Shown: positions 1-7,864 of the stretch, in pieces
Numbering within the stretch: the first letter of the stretch is position 1
How the letters are laid out: each line of letters begins with the position of its first letter
Origin: Candidatus Endomicrobiellum meruensis
Lineage (GTDB): Bacteria; Elusimicrobiota; Endomicrobiia; Endomicrobiales; Endomicrobiaceae
Length of the DNA: 47,271 bases
Direction of reading: 5' to 3'
NCBI GenBank assembly: GCA_031282625.1
Contig: JAITDI010000023.1
Span: 1-47,271, forward strand
Translations under genes and position numbers: made by a program
Notes under the pieces: model-generated
Seen by the model: only the letters and a program-made list of their open reading frames with translations
Databases searched by the model: none
Told to the model about the DNA's origin: nothing

Positions 1-541
1 TTTTTAGTTCTTTTTTGAGTTTTATGTGTGGAAGCCCTACAACAGTGTAGTAATCGCCATATATCTTATCTACAAAGTTGTCTCCTGAATCTTGAACAGC
101 ATAAGAGCCGGCTTTATCCATGTGTTTTCCAAAAAGTTGCTTGAGTTCTGGTTCGGACAATTTTTTCATTTTAACATAAGCAACGTCATAAAAGATAGAT
201 TTTTTATCTTTGTATATCAATGTAATGCCAGTATATACTTTATGGTTGCTACCATTTAATTCTCTAACAATGTCTTCGGATTCTTTTTTATCTTTAGGTT
301 TCCCTATAATTCGTCCATTTAAGACTACAATAGTGTCTGCAGATATAATTAAACTGTTTGGATATTTATCTGCAACAAAGCGACCTTTTTGATAAGCAAG
401 ATTTTTTACCAAATATGAAGGTTTTATGAGGTTTATTTTTTCGTCAAAGCCGCTTGGAACAACGCCAAAAGAGAGACCCCACTCTTTAAGCAGGGTTATC
501 CTCCTTGGAGAAGCTGACGCAAGAATAATTTCTTTATTCAT
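1..541 (-). CDS. maf: Maf-family nucleotide pyrophosphatase, 3' end cut by window edge
   Basis: The frame is open from an ATG at 541 to the window edge, giving 180 residues; the usual family length is about 190-200, so only a short C-terminus is missing. Seen: the N-terminal SASPRR motif at residues 8-13, the central SADTIV motif near residue 69, and a KAGSYAVQD motif near residue 142. Maf proteins hydrolyse non-canonical or methylated nucleoside triphosphates and are linked to septum formation. The start lies two bases after the argF stop, so the two genes are almost certainly co-transcribed. Which NTP it prefers cannot be told from this fragment. Confidence 0.9.
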   Translation of the reverse strand, partial: MNKEIILASASPRRITLLKEWGLSFGVVPSGFDEKINLIKPSYLVKNLAYQKGRFVADKYPNSLIISADTIVVLNGRIIGKPKDKKESEDIVRELNGSNHKVYTGITLIYKDKKSIFYDVAYVKMKKLSEPELKQLFGKHMDKAGSYAVQDSGDNFVDKIYGDYYTVVGLPHIKLKKELK

Positions 542-543
542 AA

Positions 544-1470
544 TTACTTTATGAAGTGTAGCAGAACTGCTTTTTGAGCATGTAATCTATTTTCAGCCTG
601 CGCAAAAATAGAATTTTCATATTTTTCCATAACGTCTTCTGTTATTTCTTTGCCTCTTATTGCAGGAAGGCAGTGTAATACTATACACTTTGAAGAAGCT
701 TTTTTAAGAAGTTCAGAATTTACCTGATAAGGTGTAAAAAGTTTTTTTCTTTTCTTCTCTTCCGATTCAAAACCCATGGAAGTCCAAACGTCTGTATATA
801 TTACATCGGCATTTTCTGTAGCGTTTATATCGCTTGTAACTTTGATTTCAGCTTTACTCTTTGATATATATTCTAAAGATTTATTCAATAATTCCTTCCC
901 CGTTAGATATTCTTTTGGAGCTATTAAAGTTAAATTCATCCCTAAAACCGAAGCAATTGCAAGAAGAGAGTTTGAAATATTATTACCGTCGCCAATGTAA
1001 ACTATTTTAATTTTTTTTAAGTCACTAGGTGTTATTATTTTGTGAAATTCCATTACGGTCATAACATCTGCCAAAATTTGGCATGGATGTTCTCTATCGG
1101 TAAGACCGTTTATTACAGGAATAGCTGAATATTTGGCAAATTCTTCAATATCAGAATGTTTAAAAGCTCTTATCATTAAACCGTCTAAATACCGAGACAA
1201 TACTATAGCCGTATCATGTATAGATTCACCTCGTGAACGTTGCATTTTCTCAATGTTAAGAAAAATAGGCGTTCCGCCAAGCTGAACCATAGCTGCAGCA
1301 AAAGAAACCATTGTTCTTGTTGAAGGCTTTTCCAGCATGATGCCCAAAGCTTTCCCTCTGAAAGCATCAAGAGGTTTCCTCTTTTTTTTCAATTCAAATG
1401 CTTTGCTAAGTAACGTCTTGATTTCTTTTGCAGACAGGTCGTAAATTGATAATAAATCTTTTTTCTCCAT
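544..1470 (-). CDS. argF: Ornithine carbamoyltransferase
   Basis: Cytoplasmic enzyme joining carbamoyl phosphate and ornithine to give citrulline in arginine biosynthesis. The 308-residue length is normal. Seen: the carbamoyl-phosphate loop STRT at residues 50-53 (the family usually reads STRTR; here Met follows), HPCQ at 128-131, the ornithine-binding DxxxSMG at 227-233, and HCLPA at 266-270. SMG separates it from aspartate carbamoyltransferase. The ATG at 1470 has a good Shine-Dalgarno (GGGGAG) about 8 bases upstream. It leads a two-gene operon with maf. No other arginine genes are in the window, so the pathway must be completed elsewhere or citrulline is the aim. Confidence 0.95.
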   Translation of the reverse strand: MEKKDLLSIYDLSAKEIKTLLSKAFELKKKRKPLDAFRGKALGIMLEKPSTRTMVSFAAAMVQLGGTPIFLNIEKMQRSRGESIHDTAIVLSRYLDGLMIRAFKHSDIEEFAKYSAIPVINGLTDREHPCQILADVMTVMEFHKIITPSDLKKIKIVYIGDGNNISNSLLAIASVLGMNLTLIAPKEYLTGKELLNKSLEYISKSKAEIKVTSDINATENADVIYTDVWTSMGFESEEKKRKKLFTPYQVNSELLKKASSKCIVLHCLPAIRGKEITEDVMEKYENSIFAQAENRLHAQKAVLLHFIK

Positions 1471-1495
1471 GACAGAACTCCCCTGTAGAAAGTAG

Positions 1496-1525
1496 ATTCT
1501 ATAAAAAATATATGCTACAAAGCAA
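1496..1525 (-). promoter_or_regulatory. Candidate promoter of argF-maf
   Basis: On the minus strand TTGCTT (1525-1520) and TAGAAT (1501-1496) are separated by 18 bases, about 25 bases before the argF start. This lies in the 112-base divergent gap between argF and the sirtuin gene. The match is reasonable, but AT-rich DNA gives such hits by chance. Confidence 0.4.
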
Positions 1526-1582
1526 TTTCAACGTAGAGGTTCTTGATCTTACTCACATTTTAGGAACAGAGATAATAATAAA

Positions 1583-2317
1583 ATGGAACTTATAAATAAT
1601 GCCGCTATGGTTTTAAAAGATTCAAAATTTGCAGTTGCTTTTACTGGTGCCGGTATTTCCGTTGAAAGTGGAATAGCTCCTTTTCGGGGTGAAAACGGAA
1701 TTTGGAATAAATACGAGGAGAAACTTTTTGAAATAAACTATTTCTCTTCGCATACCAAAGAAGCTTGGGAAATGCTTTGTGATGGTTTTTACGAAGCAAC
1801 TCTTAAATCAAATCCCAATAGTGCCCATATTGCTCTTGCGAAACTTGAACAAAATGGAATAATTAAAGCGGTAATAACGCAAAATATTGACAATCTTCAT
1901 ACAAAAGCGGGTAGTAAAAATGTATATGAACTACACGGTAATGCAAGTAATTTGACTTGCCTACATGACGGTAGCAAATATTCGGTGCAAGACTTTGACT
2001 TAAGAATTGCCCCTTGCTGCAAAAAATGCGGAGCAATATTAAAACCTGATTTTGTCTTTTTCGGCGAAATGCTTCCTGAAAAAGATATGCGAATGTCTGT
2101 TGAAGCAAGTAGGAATTGCGATGTTATGCTTGTCATAGGCTCTACTGGCATCGTATATCCTGCAGCGTCTTTGCCAGTTGATGCAAAAAGAAACGGAGCA
2201 ATAATCATTGAAATAAATCCAAAACCATCAGCTTTTACAAACGAAATTACAGATATGTTTATTCCTATGGAAGCTGTAAAGGCTATGATGCAGATATGTG
2301 ACTTGTTCAAAGAATAG
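1583..2317 (+). CDS. cobB: NAD-dependent protein deacylase, sirtuin (CobB/Sir2 family)
   Basis: Removes acyl groups from lysines using NAD+, giving nicotinamide and O-acyl-ADP-ribose. The 244-residue length is standard. Seen: the NAD-binding GAG at 22-24 and GIAPFRG at 30-36, TQNIDNLH at 99-106, catalytic His118 in the ELHGN motif, and GST near 187. Zinc ligands appear as Cys126, then Cys145/146 and Cys149; the first pair is reduced to one Cys, as in E. coli CobB. The Tyr-x-x-Arg that marks desuccinylase-type sirtuins is not evident (FYEAT near 69-73), so acyl preference is open. There is no strong Shine-Dalgarno before the ATG. Confidence 0.9.
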   Translation: MELINNAAMVLKDSKFAVAFTGAGISVESGIAPFRGENGIWNKYEEKLFEINYFSSHTKEAWEMLCDGFYEATLKSNPNSAHIALAKLEQNGIIKAVITQNIDNLHTKAGSKNVYELHGNASNLTCLHDGSKYSVQDFDLRIAPCCKKCGAILKPDFVFFGEMLPEKDMRMSVEASRNCDVMLVIGSTGIVYPAASLPVDAKRNGAIIIEINPKPSAFTNEITDMFIPMEAVKAMMQICDLFKE

Positions 2318-2341
2318 GAATAGAAGTGTTCTCGATAGATA

Positions 2342-2404
2342 AAATACGTATTTCATATAGTTTTATAGTAAATGCTTGATATATATACAATAAAGTGATA
2401 ATAT
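2342..2404 (+). promoter_or_regulatory. metNIQ promoter with upstream palindrome
   Basis: TTGATA (2376-2381) and TAATAT (2399-2404) are spaced by 17 bases and sit 44 bases before metN. A perfect 12-base palindrome, AAATACGTATTT, lies at 2342-2353, about 20 bases upstream of the -35 element, and could be an operator. I looked for an S-box (SAM) riboswitch in this 130-base gap and saw none. The promoter is a plausible consensus match; the operator role is a guess. Confidence 0.5.
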
Positions 2405-2447
2405 AAAAGTTACGTTTTACGAGTATTTTAATTCCTAAGAGGAAGCA

Positions 2448-3239
2448 ATGGCGGCACCATTTATAGAGATAAAAAATGTCTCTAAAAAATTTAAAAATCA
2501 TAATCAAGAGTTTGATGTTCTTAAAGATATAAATTTAGAGATACAGAAAGGCGATATTTTTGGAATTATCGGATTTAGCGGCGCTGGAAAATCTACCCTT
2601 ATTCGCTGTATAAATCGCCTTGAAACAGTTTCTTCTGGCACAATCCATATAGGTAACCACGAAATAGACAAACTTTCAAAAAAAGAGATGAATCTTTATA
2701 GACAAAAAATCGGCATGATATTCCAACATTTTAATCTTTTTGATTCAAGAACAGTTTATGGCAATGTAGCTTTCCCTTTGGAAGTGTCTGGAAAAAGCAA
2801 ACAGGAAATAAAGAAAAGAGTAATTGAGATTTTAGAGCTTGTAAGCATATCTGATAAAAAAGATTTTTATCCAGGTCAGCTTTCAGGTGGGCAAAAGCAG
2901 CGTGTTGGCATAGCAAGAGCGTTAGCTAATAATCCAGACATTTTGTTAAGCGACGAGGCTACTTCAGCTTTGGATCCCGTAACTTCTCTTTCAGTATTAG
3001 ATCTTCTAAAAGATATAAATAAAAAGCTCGGTCTTACTATTATTCTAATTACGCATTCGTTAGATGTTATAAAATATACATGTAATAATATGGCTGTTCT
3101 TGAAAACGGTTTAATAGCTGAAAATGGAAGCGTTAGGAAAATTTTTGCAAACCCGTCAAGTGAAACTGCCAAAGTGTTTATAAAGAATAACTCTGATTTG
3201 GCAAAGTTTGACTATTTAGGTGGAGGCGCTGTAATATGA
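2448..3239 (+). CDS. metN: Methionine ABC transporter ATP-binding protein, without NIL domain
   Basis: ATPase subunit of the D/L-methionine importer. Seen: Walker A GFSGAGKST at 42-50, signature LSGGQ at 145-149, Walker B ILLSDE at 165-170, and H-loop His203. The Walker B block reads LLSDEATSALDP, close to the MetN-typical LLCDEATSALDP. The protein is only 263 residues, whereas well-studied MetN has about 340 with a C-terminal NIL domain that binds methionine and shuts transport down; that domain is absent. AAGAGG lies just before the ATG. It overlaps metI by four bases (ATGA), so translation is probably coupled. Confidence 0.92.
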   Translation: MAAPFIEIKNVSKKFKNHNQEFDVLKDINLEIQKGDIFGIIGFSGAGKSTLIRCINRLETVSSGTIHIGNHEIDKLSKKEMNLYRQKIGMIFQHFNLFDSRTVYGNVAFPLEVSGKSKQEIKKRVIEILELVSISDKKDFYPGQLSGGQKQRVGIARALANNPDILLSDEATSALDPVTSLSVLDLLKDINKKLGLTIILITHSLDVIKYTCNNMAVLENGLIAENGSVRKIFANPSSETAKVFIKNNSDLAKFDYLGGGAVI

Positions 3240-3925
3240 CGGAATTTTTAGCACAAGTTTTCAGCGCCGAAGTATGGGGATATGTTTTGCCGGCAACATG
3301 GCAGACTATTTATATGACAGCCGTATCAACTACTATTACAATATGTTTTGGTTTATTGTTTGGAATTTTGCTTTATGTTACGGACAAAGATGGACTTCAT
3401 CCTTTGCCTATTTTTAATAAAGTTTTCGGAGCAATTATAAATTCAGTTTTATCTTTGCCTTCCATGATTGTTATCCTTCTTTTTTTACCGTTGTCAAAAA
3501 TGATAGTAGGTGTGTCTTACGGTCCGAAAGCGTTTATTGTATGTTTATCTATTGTCTGCATACCTATATTTTCAAGGATGGTTGAGAACAGTGTTCTTGA
3601 AGTAGCCAAAGGCAAAGTAGAAGCTGCTAAAGCTATGGGTGCGTCAAACTTAGATATTATTTTCAAAGTTATGCTCCCTGAATCTTTGCCCACTTTAATA
3701 AGAAATTTTGTAGTTCTTACAATAACTCTAATATCAATAACTGCAATTGCTGGTTCTTTTGGAGCTGGAGGTCTTGGCGAGCTTGCCGTGCGTTTTGGTT
3801 ATAATAGATACCGCTCAGATATTCTTGCGGCTGTTATTATAGTTCTTTTAGTTGTTGTTGAATGTCTGCAGCTTTTTGGAGCTTTTATCTCAAAGAAAAT
3901 ACTTAAAAAGAGACATCTCGTATAA
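3236..3925 (+). CDS. metI: Methionine ABC transporter permease
   Basis: Inner-membrane channel subunit, 229 residues with about five hydrophobic segments, normal for MetI. The ABC-permease EAA loop is visible around residues 125-145 (EAAKAMGAS, then a conserved hydrophobic stretch and LPESLP), which contacts MetN. The C-terminal half has the AGSFGAGGLGELA block typical of this family. The start overlaps the metN stop and metQ follows 28 bases after its stop, so the three genes form one operon. Confidence 0.93.
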   Translation: MTEFLAQVFSAEVWGYVLPATWQTIYMTAVSTTITICFGLLFGILLYVTDKDGLHPLPIFNKVFGAIINSVLSLPSMIVILLFLPLSKMIVGVSYGPKAFIVCLSIVCIPIFSRMVENSVLEVAKGKVEAAKAMGASNLDIIFKVMLPESLPTLIRNFVVLTITLISITAIAGSFGAGGLGELAVRFGYNRYRSDILAAVIIVLLVVVECLQLFGAFISKKILKKRHLV

Positions 3926-3953
3926 AGTCTTGGTTTTCTACAAGGAGTGAAAC

Positions 3954-4751
3954 ATGAAAACGAAAAAGTTTTTTGCATTAATGTGCGTGTTATTGTTTAG
4001 TGCATGCGCTATTGCTGTGGATTCAAAGAAAACTATTTTAAAAATTGCAGCTGATGCTGTTCCTCATACAGACTTGATTGAACTTATTAAGCCCGATCTA
4101 GAAAAACAGGGAATTATAATAAAGCTCTACACCGTTACTGATACAACCCTTGTAAATACGCAAACTTCAGAAGGAGAGTTAGACGCTAATTTTTTCCAGC
4201 ACGTTATATATATGGACGCTCAGGCAAAAGACAAAAATTTAAGCTTAGCTAATGCTGGAAATATTCATGTTGAACCTATGTCTATATACTCTGACAAATA
4301 TAAGTCAATTTCAGACTTGCCACAAAACGCTAAAATAGCTATTTGTAACGACAGCACCAACGAATACAGAGGTCTTAAGCTTCTTGAAAAAGCAGGATTT
4401 ATACAATTAAAAGAGTCCACAACACCTGTTACTGCAAGTATACGTGATATTGAGAAGTACTTAAAACCTATTGAAATTATTGAACTTGACCCGTCTTTAG
4501 TTACAAGGGTAAGAGATCAGTTCGACGCTTATATCGTGTGGGCTAGTAGAGTTTTAGATGCTCGTATTGACGCAAATAAAGCGAAATTGTTTAGTGAAGG
4601 CGCAGACTCACCTTACGTCAACATAATCGCTGTAAATCCCAAGAAACTTCATGATCCTGCTATTAAAGCTTTGGTTAATGCCCTAAGATCCCAAAAGGTG
4701 AAATCGTTTATGCTCGAAAAATACAAAGGGGTGATTATTCCTGCAAAGTAA
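3954..4751 (+). CDS. metQ: Methionine-binding lipoprotein (NlpA family)
   Basis: Substrate-binding component that delivers methionine to MetNI. The 265-residue protein starts with a Lys-rich n-region and hydrophobic core followed by LFSAC, a lipobox-like site with Cys near residue 18; Phe at -3 is unusual but Ala at -1 fits. The mature part shows the NlpA pattern, with ANFFQH near 80, a central DSTNEYRGLKLL block and a terminal KYKGVIIPAK. AAGGAG precedes the ATG. It is the last gene of metNIQ and is followed by a hairpin terminator. Confidence 0.93.
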   Translation: MKTKKFFALMCVLLFSACAIAVDSKKTILKIAADAVPHTDLIELIKPDLEKQGIIIKLYTVTDTTLVNTQTSEGELDANFFQHVIYMDAQAKDKNLSLANAGNIHVEPMSIYSDKYKSISDLPQNAKIAICNDSTNEYRGLKLLEKAGFIQLKESTTPVTASIRDIEKYLKPIEIIELDPSLVTRVRDQFDAYIVWASRVLDARIDANKAKLFSEGADSPYVNIIAVNPKKLHDPAIKALVNALRSQKVKSFMLEKYKGVIIPAK

Positions 4752-4770
4752 AATTTAATTTTTGTTTAAA

Positions 4771-4809
4771 AGATTACCTAGCTTGATGGCTAGACAGTCT
4801 TTTTATTTT
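4771..4809 (+). terminator. Terminator of metNIQ
   Basis: Imperfect stem with an uninterrupted CTAGC/GCTAG core (4779-4783 and 4789-4793) flanked by AGA/TCT pairs across an internal loop, followed by TTTTTATTTT at 4800-4809. Position 20 bases after the metQ stop supports intrinsic termination. Confidence 0.6.
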
Positions 4810-4834
4810 ATATGCTTTAATCTTTGTAAAGTAG

Positions 4835-4866
4835 TTGACATATGGGAATATAATATAATCTATAAA
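4835..4866 (+). promoter_or_regulatory. Possible promoter of the cation symporter gene
   Basis: A perfect TTGACA at 4835-4840 is followed by two -10-like boxes, TATAAT at 4854-4859 (13-base spacer, too short) and TATAAA at 4861-4866 (20-base spacer, long). The region after the metNIQ terminator must hold a promoter, but the exact elements are not certain. Confidence 0.35.
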
Positions 4867-4908
4867 ATATATATGTTTATATGTATTAAATTATAAGGAG
4901 ATGTAACT

Positions 4909-6105
4909 ATGAAGAAGTTTTTAAGCAGTTTACCGGCAAGACTTATTTTTAGCATAATAATAGGAATTGCCGTGGGCTGTATTGCGAATGTTTATTTAAT
5001 GCAAGTTGTTGTTAGCATTCAGAATATTTTAGGATCTTTTATATTTTTCTGCGTACCGTTAATCATTATAGGTTTTATTGCACCTTCAATTACAAGATTG
5101 GGACAAAATATTTCAAAAGTTTTGGTACTTGCATTTGTTTTAGCGTACGTTTCAAGTATAGGTGCTGCATTTATGTCTTGCTTTAGCGGATTTGAAATTA
5201 TTCCTCATTTAAATATAAGCTCTACTCTAAATCAACCAAAGGAGTTGCCGAAGGCTATATTTGAGTTAGGGCTTTCTCCTATTATAAGCGTGATGAACGC
5301 TTTGATGCTTTCTATTTTGATTGGTATTGCTGCCTGCTGGAACAAATCTACAACAATCATTAGTTTGCTTGAAGAATTTCATAAAATTATCCTTTCAATA
5401 GTAACAAAAATTCTCATTCCTATTCTTCCAGTTTTTGTAGCTTTCACATTCTGCTCTTTGGCGTATGAAGGAGTTATTACAAAACAATTGCCTATTTTCG
5501 CAATAGTTGTTTTGATTGTTATTTTAGGACACTATATATGGCTTACAGTTCTTTACACTATTGCTGCTATATACTCAAAAAAGAATCCATTTCGCGTTTT
5601 AAAATATTATGGTCCTGCATATCTTACTGCCATAGGTACAATGAGTTCTGCTGCAACGCTTCCCATAGCTTTAGAAAGCGCAAGAAAATCCGATGTTTTG
5701 CGTAAAGATATGGTAGATTTTGGAATACCTCTTTTTGCAAATATTCATGTTTGTGGGTCCGTATTTACTGAAGTTTTCTTTGTGATGGTTATTTCTCAAG
5801 TGTATTATGGGGCATTGCCTTCCGTTGAGACAATGATTCTATTTTGCTTGCTGCTTGGAGTGTTTGCCGTTGGAGCTCCTGGTGTACCAGGCGGCACAGT
5901 AATAGGATCGCTTGGTCTTATTGTAAGCGTGTTGGGTTTTGATAATAACGCTATAGTTCTTATTCTTTCAATATTTGCTCTGCAAGACAGTTTTGGCACA
6001 GCCTGCAATGTTACTGGCGATGGAGCACTAACGCTTATTCTTACAAAATTTGTTGAAAGTCACAATAATAATTTAACAGATCTTAAAGTTGAGACTTTCA
6101 GTTAA
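4909..6105 (+). CDS. Dicarboxylate/amino acid:cation symporter (DAACS family)
   Basis: Inner-membrane secondary transporter taking up glutamate, aspartate, serine/threonine or dicarboxylates with H+ or Na+. The 398 residues are mostly hydrophobic and match the GltP/SstT/DctA fold. Seen: a serine-rich reentrant-loop motif (GTMSSAATLP near residues 244-253), and a C-terminal PGVPGGTVIGS motif followed by DSFGTACNVTGDG, the substrate and cation site in this family. AAGGAG lies 6-7 bases before the ATG. It stands alone between terminator 4771-4809 and the porin gene. The exact substrate cannot be assigned from sequence. Confidence 0.88.
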   Translation: MKKFLSSLPARLIFSIIIGIAVGCIANVYLMQVVVSIQNILGSFIFFCVPLIIIGFIAPSITRLGQNISKVLVLAFVLAYVSSIGAAFMSCFSGFEIIPHLNISSTLNQPKELPKAIFELGLSPIISVMNALMLSILIGIAACWNKSTTIISLLEEFHKIILSIVTKILIPILPVFVAFTFCSLAYEGVITKQLPIFAIVVLIVILGHYIWLTVLYTIAAIYSKKNPFRVLKYYGPAYLTAIGTMSSAATLPIALESARKSDVLRKDMVDFGIPLFANIHVCGSVFTEVFFVMVISQVYYGALPSVETMILFCLLLGVFAVGAPGVPGGTVIGSLGLIVSVLGFDNNAIVLILSIFALQDSFGTACNVTGDGALTLILTKFVESHNNNLTDLKVETFS

Positions 6106-6130
6106 AAAAATGTTAATATTATATGTGTTA

Positions 6131-6156
6131 GCTATGAGGTATAGTTGTTTCATAGC
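6131..6156 (+). other. Stem-loop in the porin leader
   Basis: Seven-base perfect stem GCTATGA (6131-6137) / TCATAGC (6150-6156) with a 12-base loop, lying 24 bases before the porin start and 26 bases after the symporter stop. No T-run follows, so it is unlikely to be a terminator. A 5' UTR stabiliser for an abundant porin message is one possibility. Confidence 0.4.
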
Positions 6157-6180
6157 GAGAAATATACTGGAGGGACTAAA

Positions 6181-7383
6181 GTGAGAGAGAAATTAATAGC
6201 ATTTTTATCGCTAGGGGCGTTGTTACTTTCAAACACTGTTTTTGGTTCTGCAGACAGCGTTACGCAAAGTTTAGGAATTGTGGCAGACGTCGGTGGAACA
6301 GTTATAATGCAGAGAACTCCTGAGGCAAATGATGGTAAAAATAAAGGTCTATCTGCGGCGTCATATTTATTTGACATAAAACTTACTAAAAAGTTTGAAG
6401 AAAATGGAATAGTTGTTGCACGTGTTAAAGGCGGAAGAGGTACTGGACTTGAACTAGATCAATCTGGTAATAGCGGTGTAAATACATACGGACAAGTAAA
6501 CGCAAATGAGGATCAGACTTTAGATTCTGCGGCAAATACTCTTGCAAAACTTGTAGAGTTGTATTATGAACAGTCCATTCTAAATGATAAGCTCACAGTA
6601 GATTTCGGTAAGTTAAATTTCTGGGAATTTTTTGCAGATAATAATTTTGCTGGAGACGATAATAGTCAGTTCTTAACAGGAGCTTTTGCAGGAGATAAGA
6701 CTATAGATTCAGTCCCTCAGCGTCCAGCACTGAGACTGAAATATGCTCTTTTTGAAAAACTTGATATTTCATATGCGTACTTTACAACAAATTTAGATCA
6801 CTTTGATGCAAGTGGAATAAATATTGCTCAGTTTAATTTTAAACCTTCTACAAATGGCAACTACAGATTGTACGTATGGGGAAATAATGGTATTCACTAT
6901 AAGCATAAAGACACTACTTCAAAGTCGGGATCTTATGGATTTGGCGTAAGTATAGATCAAGCAATAAATGATGACTTTGGAATATTTACAAGATGCGGAT
7001 ATAAGGAACATTCCTTTGGTAATTATGAGAGAGATACAAGTAAGTTTGCTTTACCTCTTTCTGCAATGTGGAGTATAGGAGCTCAATTTAAAGGTTCTAA
7101 GTGGTCAAGAGAAAATGATGTCTTGGGTGTTGCTGTTGGTCAAATATACGGTTCTTCAGATGCAAAAGGTGTTATTATAGACTATAATAGCGGAACTTAT
7201 AAATATGGAGCAGAAACACAGTTTGAAATTTATTATAAGTTTACGATCAACAATTATATTGCTCTCACGCCGGCTTTTCAATATTTTGTAAATCCGAGAG
7301 GCGGTAATGTTTTGACGACAGCCACTTCAAACGCAGATAAGAATGTTTTTGTATATGGTATAAGGACAGCATTTAGCTTCTAG
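6181..7383 (+). CDS. Outer-membrane porin-like beta-barrel protein
   Basis: A protein of 400 residues with a typical signal peptide (Arg/Glu/Lys start, hydrophobic core LIAFLSLGALLL, cleavage near VFG-SAD). The rest alternates hydrophobic and polar residues with many Gly, Tyr and Phe, and it ends in Phe, the usual outer-membrane insertion signal. I chose the GTG at 6181 over the in-frame ATG at 6145, because GGAGGG at 6169-6174 sits seven bases before the GTG and lies inside the longer frame, and the GTG product starts with a clean signal peptide. Likely a general or carbohydrate-type porin; specific family unknown. Strong terminator downstream suggests high expression. Confidence 0.8.
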   Translation: MREKLIAFLSLGALLLSNTVFGSADSVTQSLGIVADVGGTVIMQRTPEANDGKNKGLSAASYLFDIKLTKKFEENGIVVARVKGGRGTGLELDQSGNSGVNTYGQVNANEDQTLDSAANTLAKLVELYYEQSILNDKLTVDFGKLNFWEFFADNNFAGDDNSQFLTGAFAGDKTIDSVPQRPALRLKYALFEKLDISYAYFTTNLDHFDASGINIAQFNFKPSTNGNYRLYVWGNNGIHYKHKDTTSKSGSYGFGVSIDQAINDDFGIFTRCGYKEHSFGNYERDTSKFALPLSAMWSIGAQFKGSKWSRENDVLGVAVGQIYGSSDAKGVIIDYNSGTYKYGAETQFEIYYKFTINNYIALTPAFQYFVNPRGGNVLTTATSNADKNVFVYGIRTAFSF

Positions 7384-7411
7384 TTTTAAACTTTAAAAGA
7401 GTATTTTTGTT

Positions 7412-7456
7412 ATCAGCAAGGATGTTTCAATTTTGAGACATCCTTGCTGATTTTTT
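7412..7456 (+). terminator. Strong intrinsic terminator of the porin gene
   Basis: Perfect 14-base stem ATCAGCAAGGATGT (7412-7425) with ACATCCTTGCTGAT (7438-7451), 12-base loop, followed by a run of six T. It begins 29 bases after the porin stop. Confidence 0.93.
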
Positions 7457-7473
7457 GCGTAAGCTTTAACAAA

Positions 7474-7513
7474 TAAAAAATAGACCTTCCAATTGGAATA
7501 ATTGGGAGGTCTA
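7474..7513 (-). terminator. Terminator of the small lipoprotein gene
   Basis: Stem TAGACCTTCCAATT (7481-7494) with AATTGGGAGGTCTA (7500-7513), one mismatch, five-base loop. Read on the minus strand it ends in a T-tract (7481-7475). It lies 20 bases after the lipoprotein stop and is back to back with the porin terminator. Confidence 0.88.
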
Positions 7514-7533
7514 TCCAAATTCATACTTTTTGC

Positions 7534-7725
7534 TTATTTGCTTTTTTCAGAACCTTTAGGGGCAGCGGTTGCTGTTGTTGTATCTGTTGCAACTTCAACT
7601 ACTTCTTCTTCAACTACTTCAACTACTTCAGCTACAGGAGCTTCTTTTGTTTTTTTGCTTCCGCAAGCTGCCAATGCAAAAGTAAATACTACAAACATTG
7701 CTGCAAACAACACAAATTTCTTCAT
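7534..7725 (-). CDS. Small lipoprotein with Val/Glu-rich repeat
   Basis: A 63-residue protein with a hydrophobic signal and a good lipobox, LAAC, with the lipidated Cys at residue 21 followed by Gly-Ser. After cleavage only about 43 residues remain: a Lys-rich segment, then a low-complexity VVEVVEEEVVEV block, and a Thr/Ala/Lys tail. AAGGAG lies 7 bases before the ATG; a consensus-like promoter and a strong terminator frame the gene, arguing that it is real and abundantly made. Function unknown. Size and layout recall small outer-membrane lipoproteins such as Lpp, but no homology or coiled-coil heptad is evident. Confidence 0.82.
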   Translation of the reverse strand: MKKFVLFAAMFVVFTFALAACGSKKTKEAPVAEVVEVVEEEVVEVATDTTTATAAPKGSEKSK

Positions 7726-7763
7726 CTTTACTTCTCCTTAAAATAGTTAACTACCGTGTAACA

Positions 7764-7792
7764 ATTCTATATCTTTTGTTTTTCTTTTGCAA
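7764..7792 (-). promoter_or_regulatory. Promoter of the small lipoprotein gene
   Basis: On the minus strand TTGCAA (7792-7787) and TAGAAT (7769-7764) with a spacer of exactly 17 bases, 38 bases before the ATG. Location and spacing both fit a sigma-70 type promoter. Confidence 0.6.
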
Positions 7793-7864
7793 GTTTTACT
7801 CATTTATGCTAAACTGTCGTCATGACGATGATTCAACAACTTCTTGCGATAAAAGGGGTAGTTG

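Noticed and set aside
2318..2447. SAM riboswitch before the methionine importer
   Set aside because: The gap lacks the paired helices and kink-turn signature of an S-box and has no terminator stem before metN.
6145..6180. Upstream ATG start for the porin
   Set aside because: It would put the GGAGGG ribosome site inside the coding region and add residues before a clean signal peptide that begins at GTG 6181.
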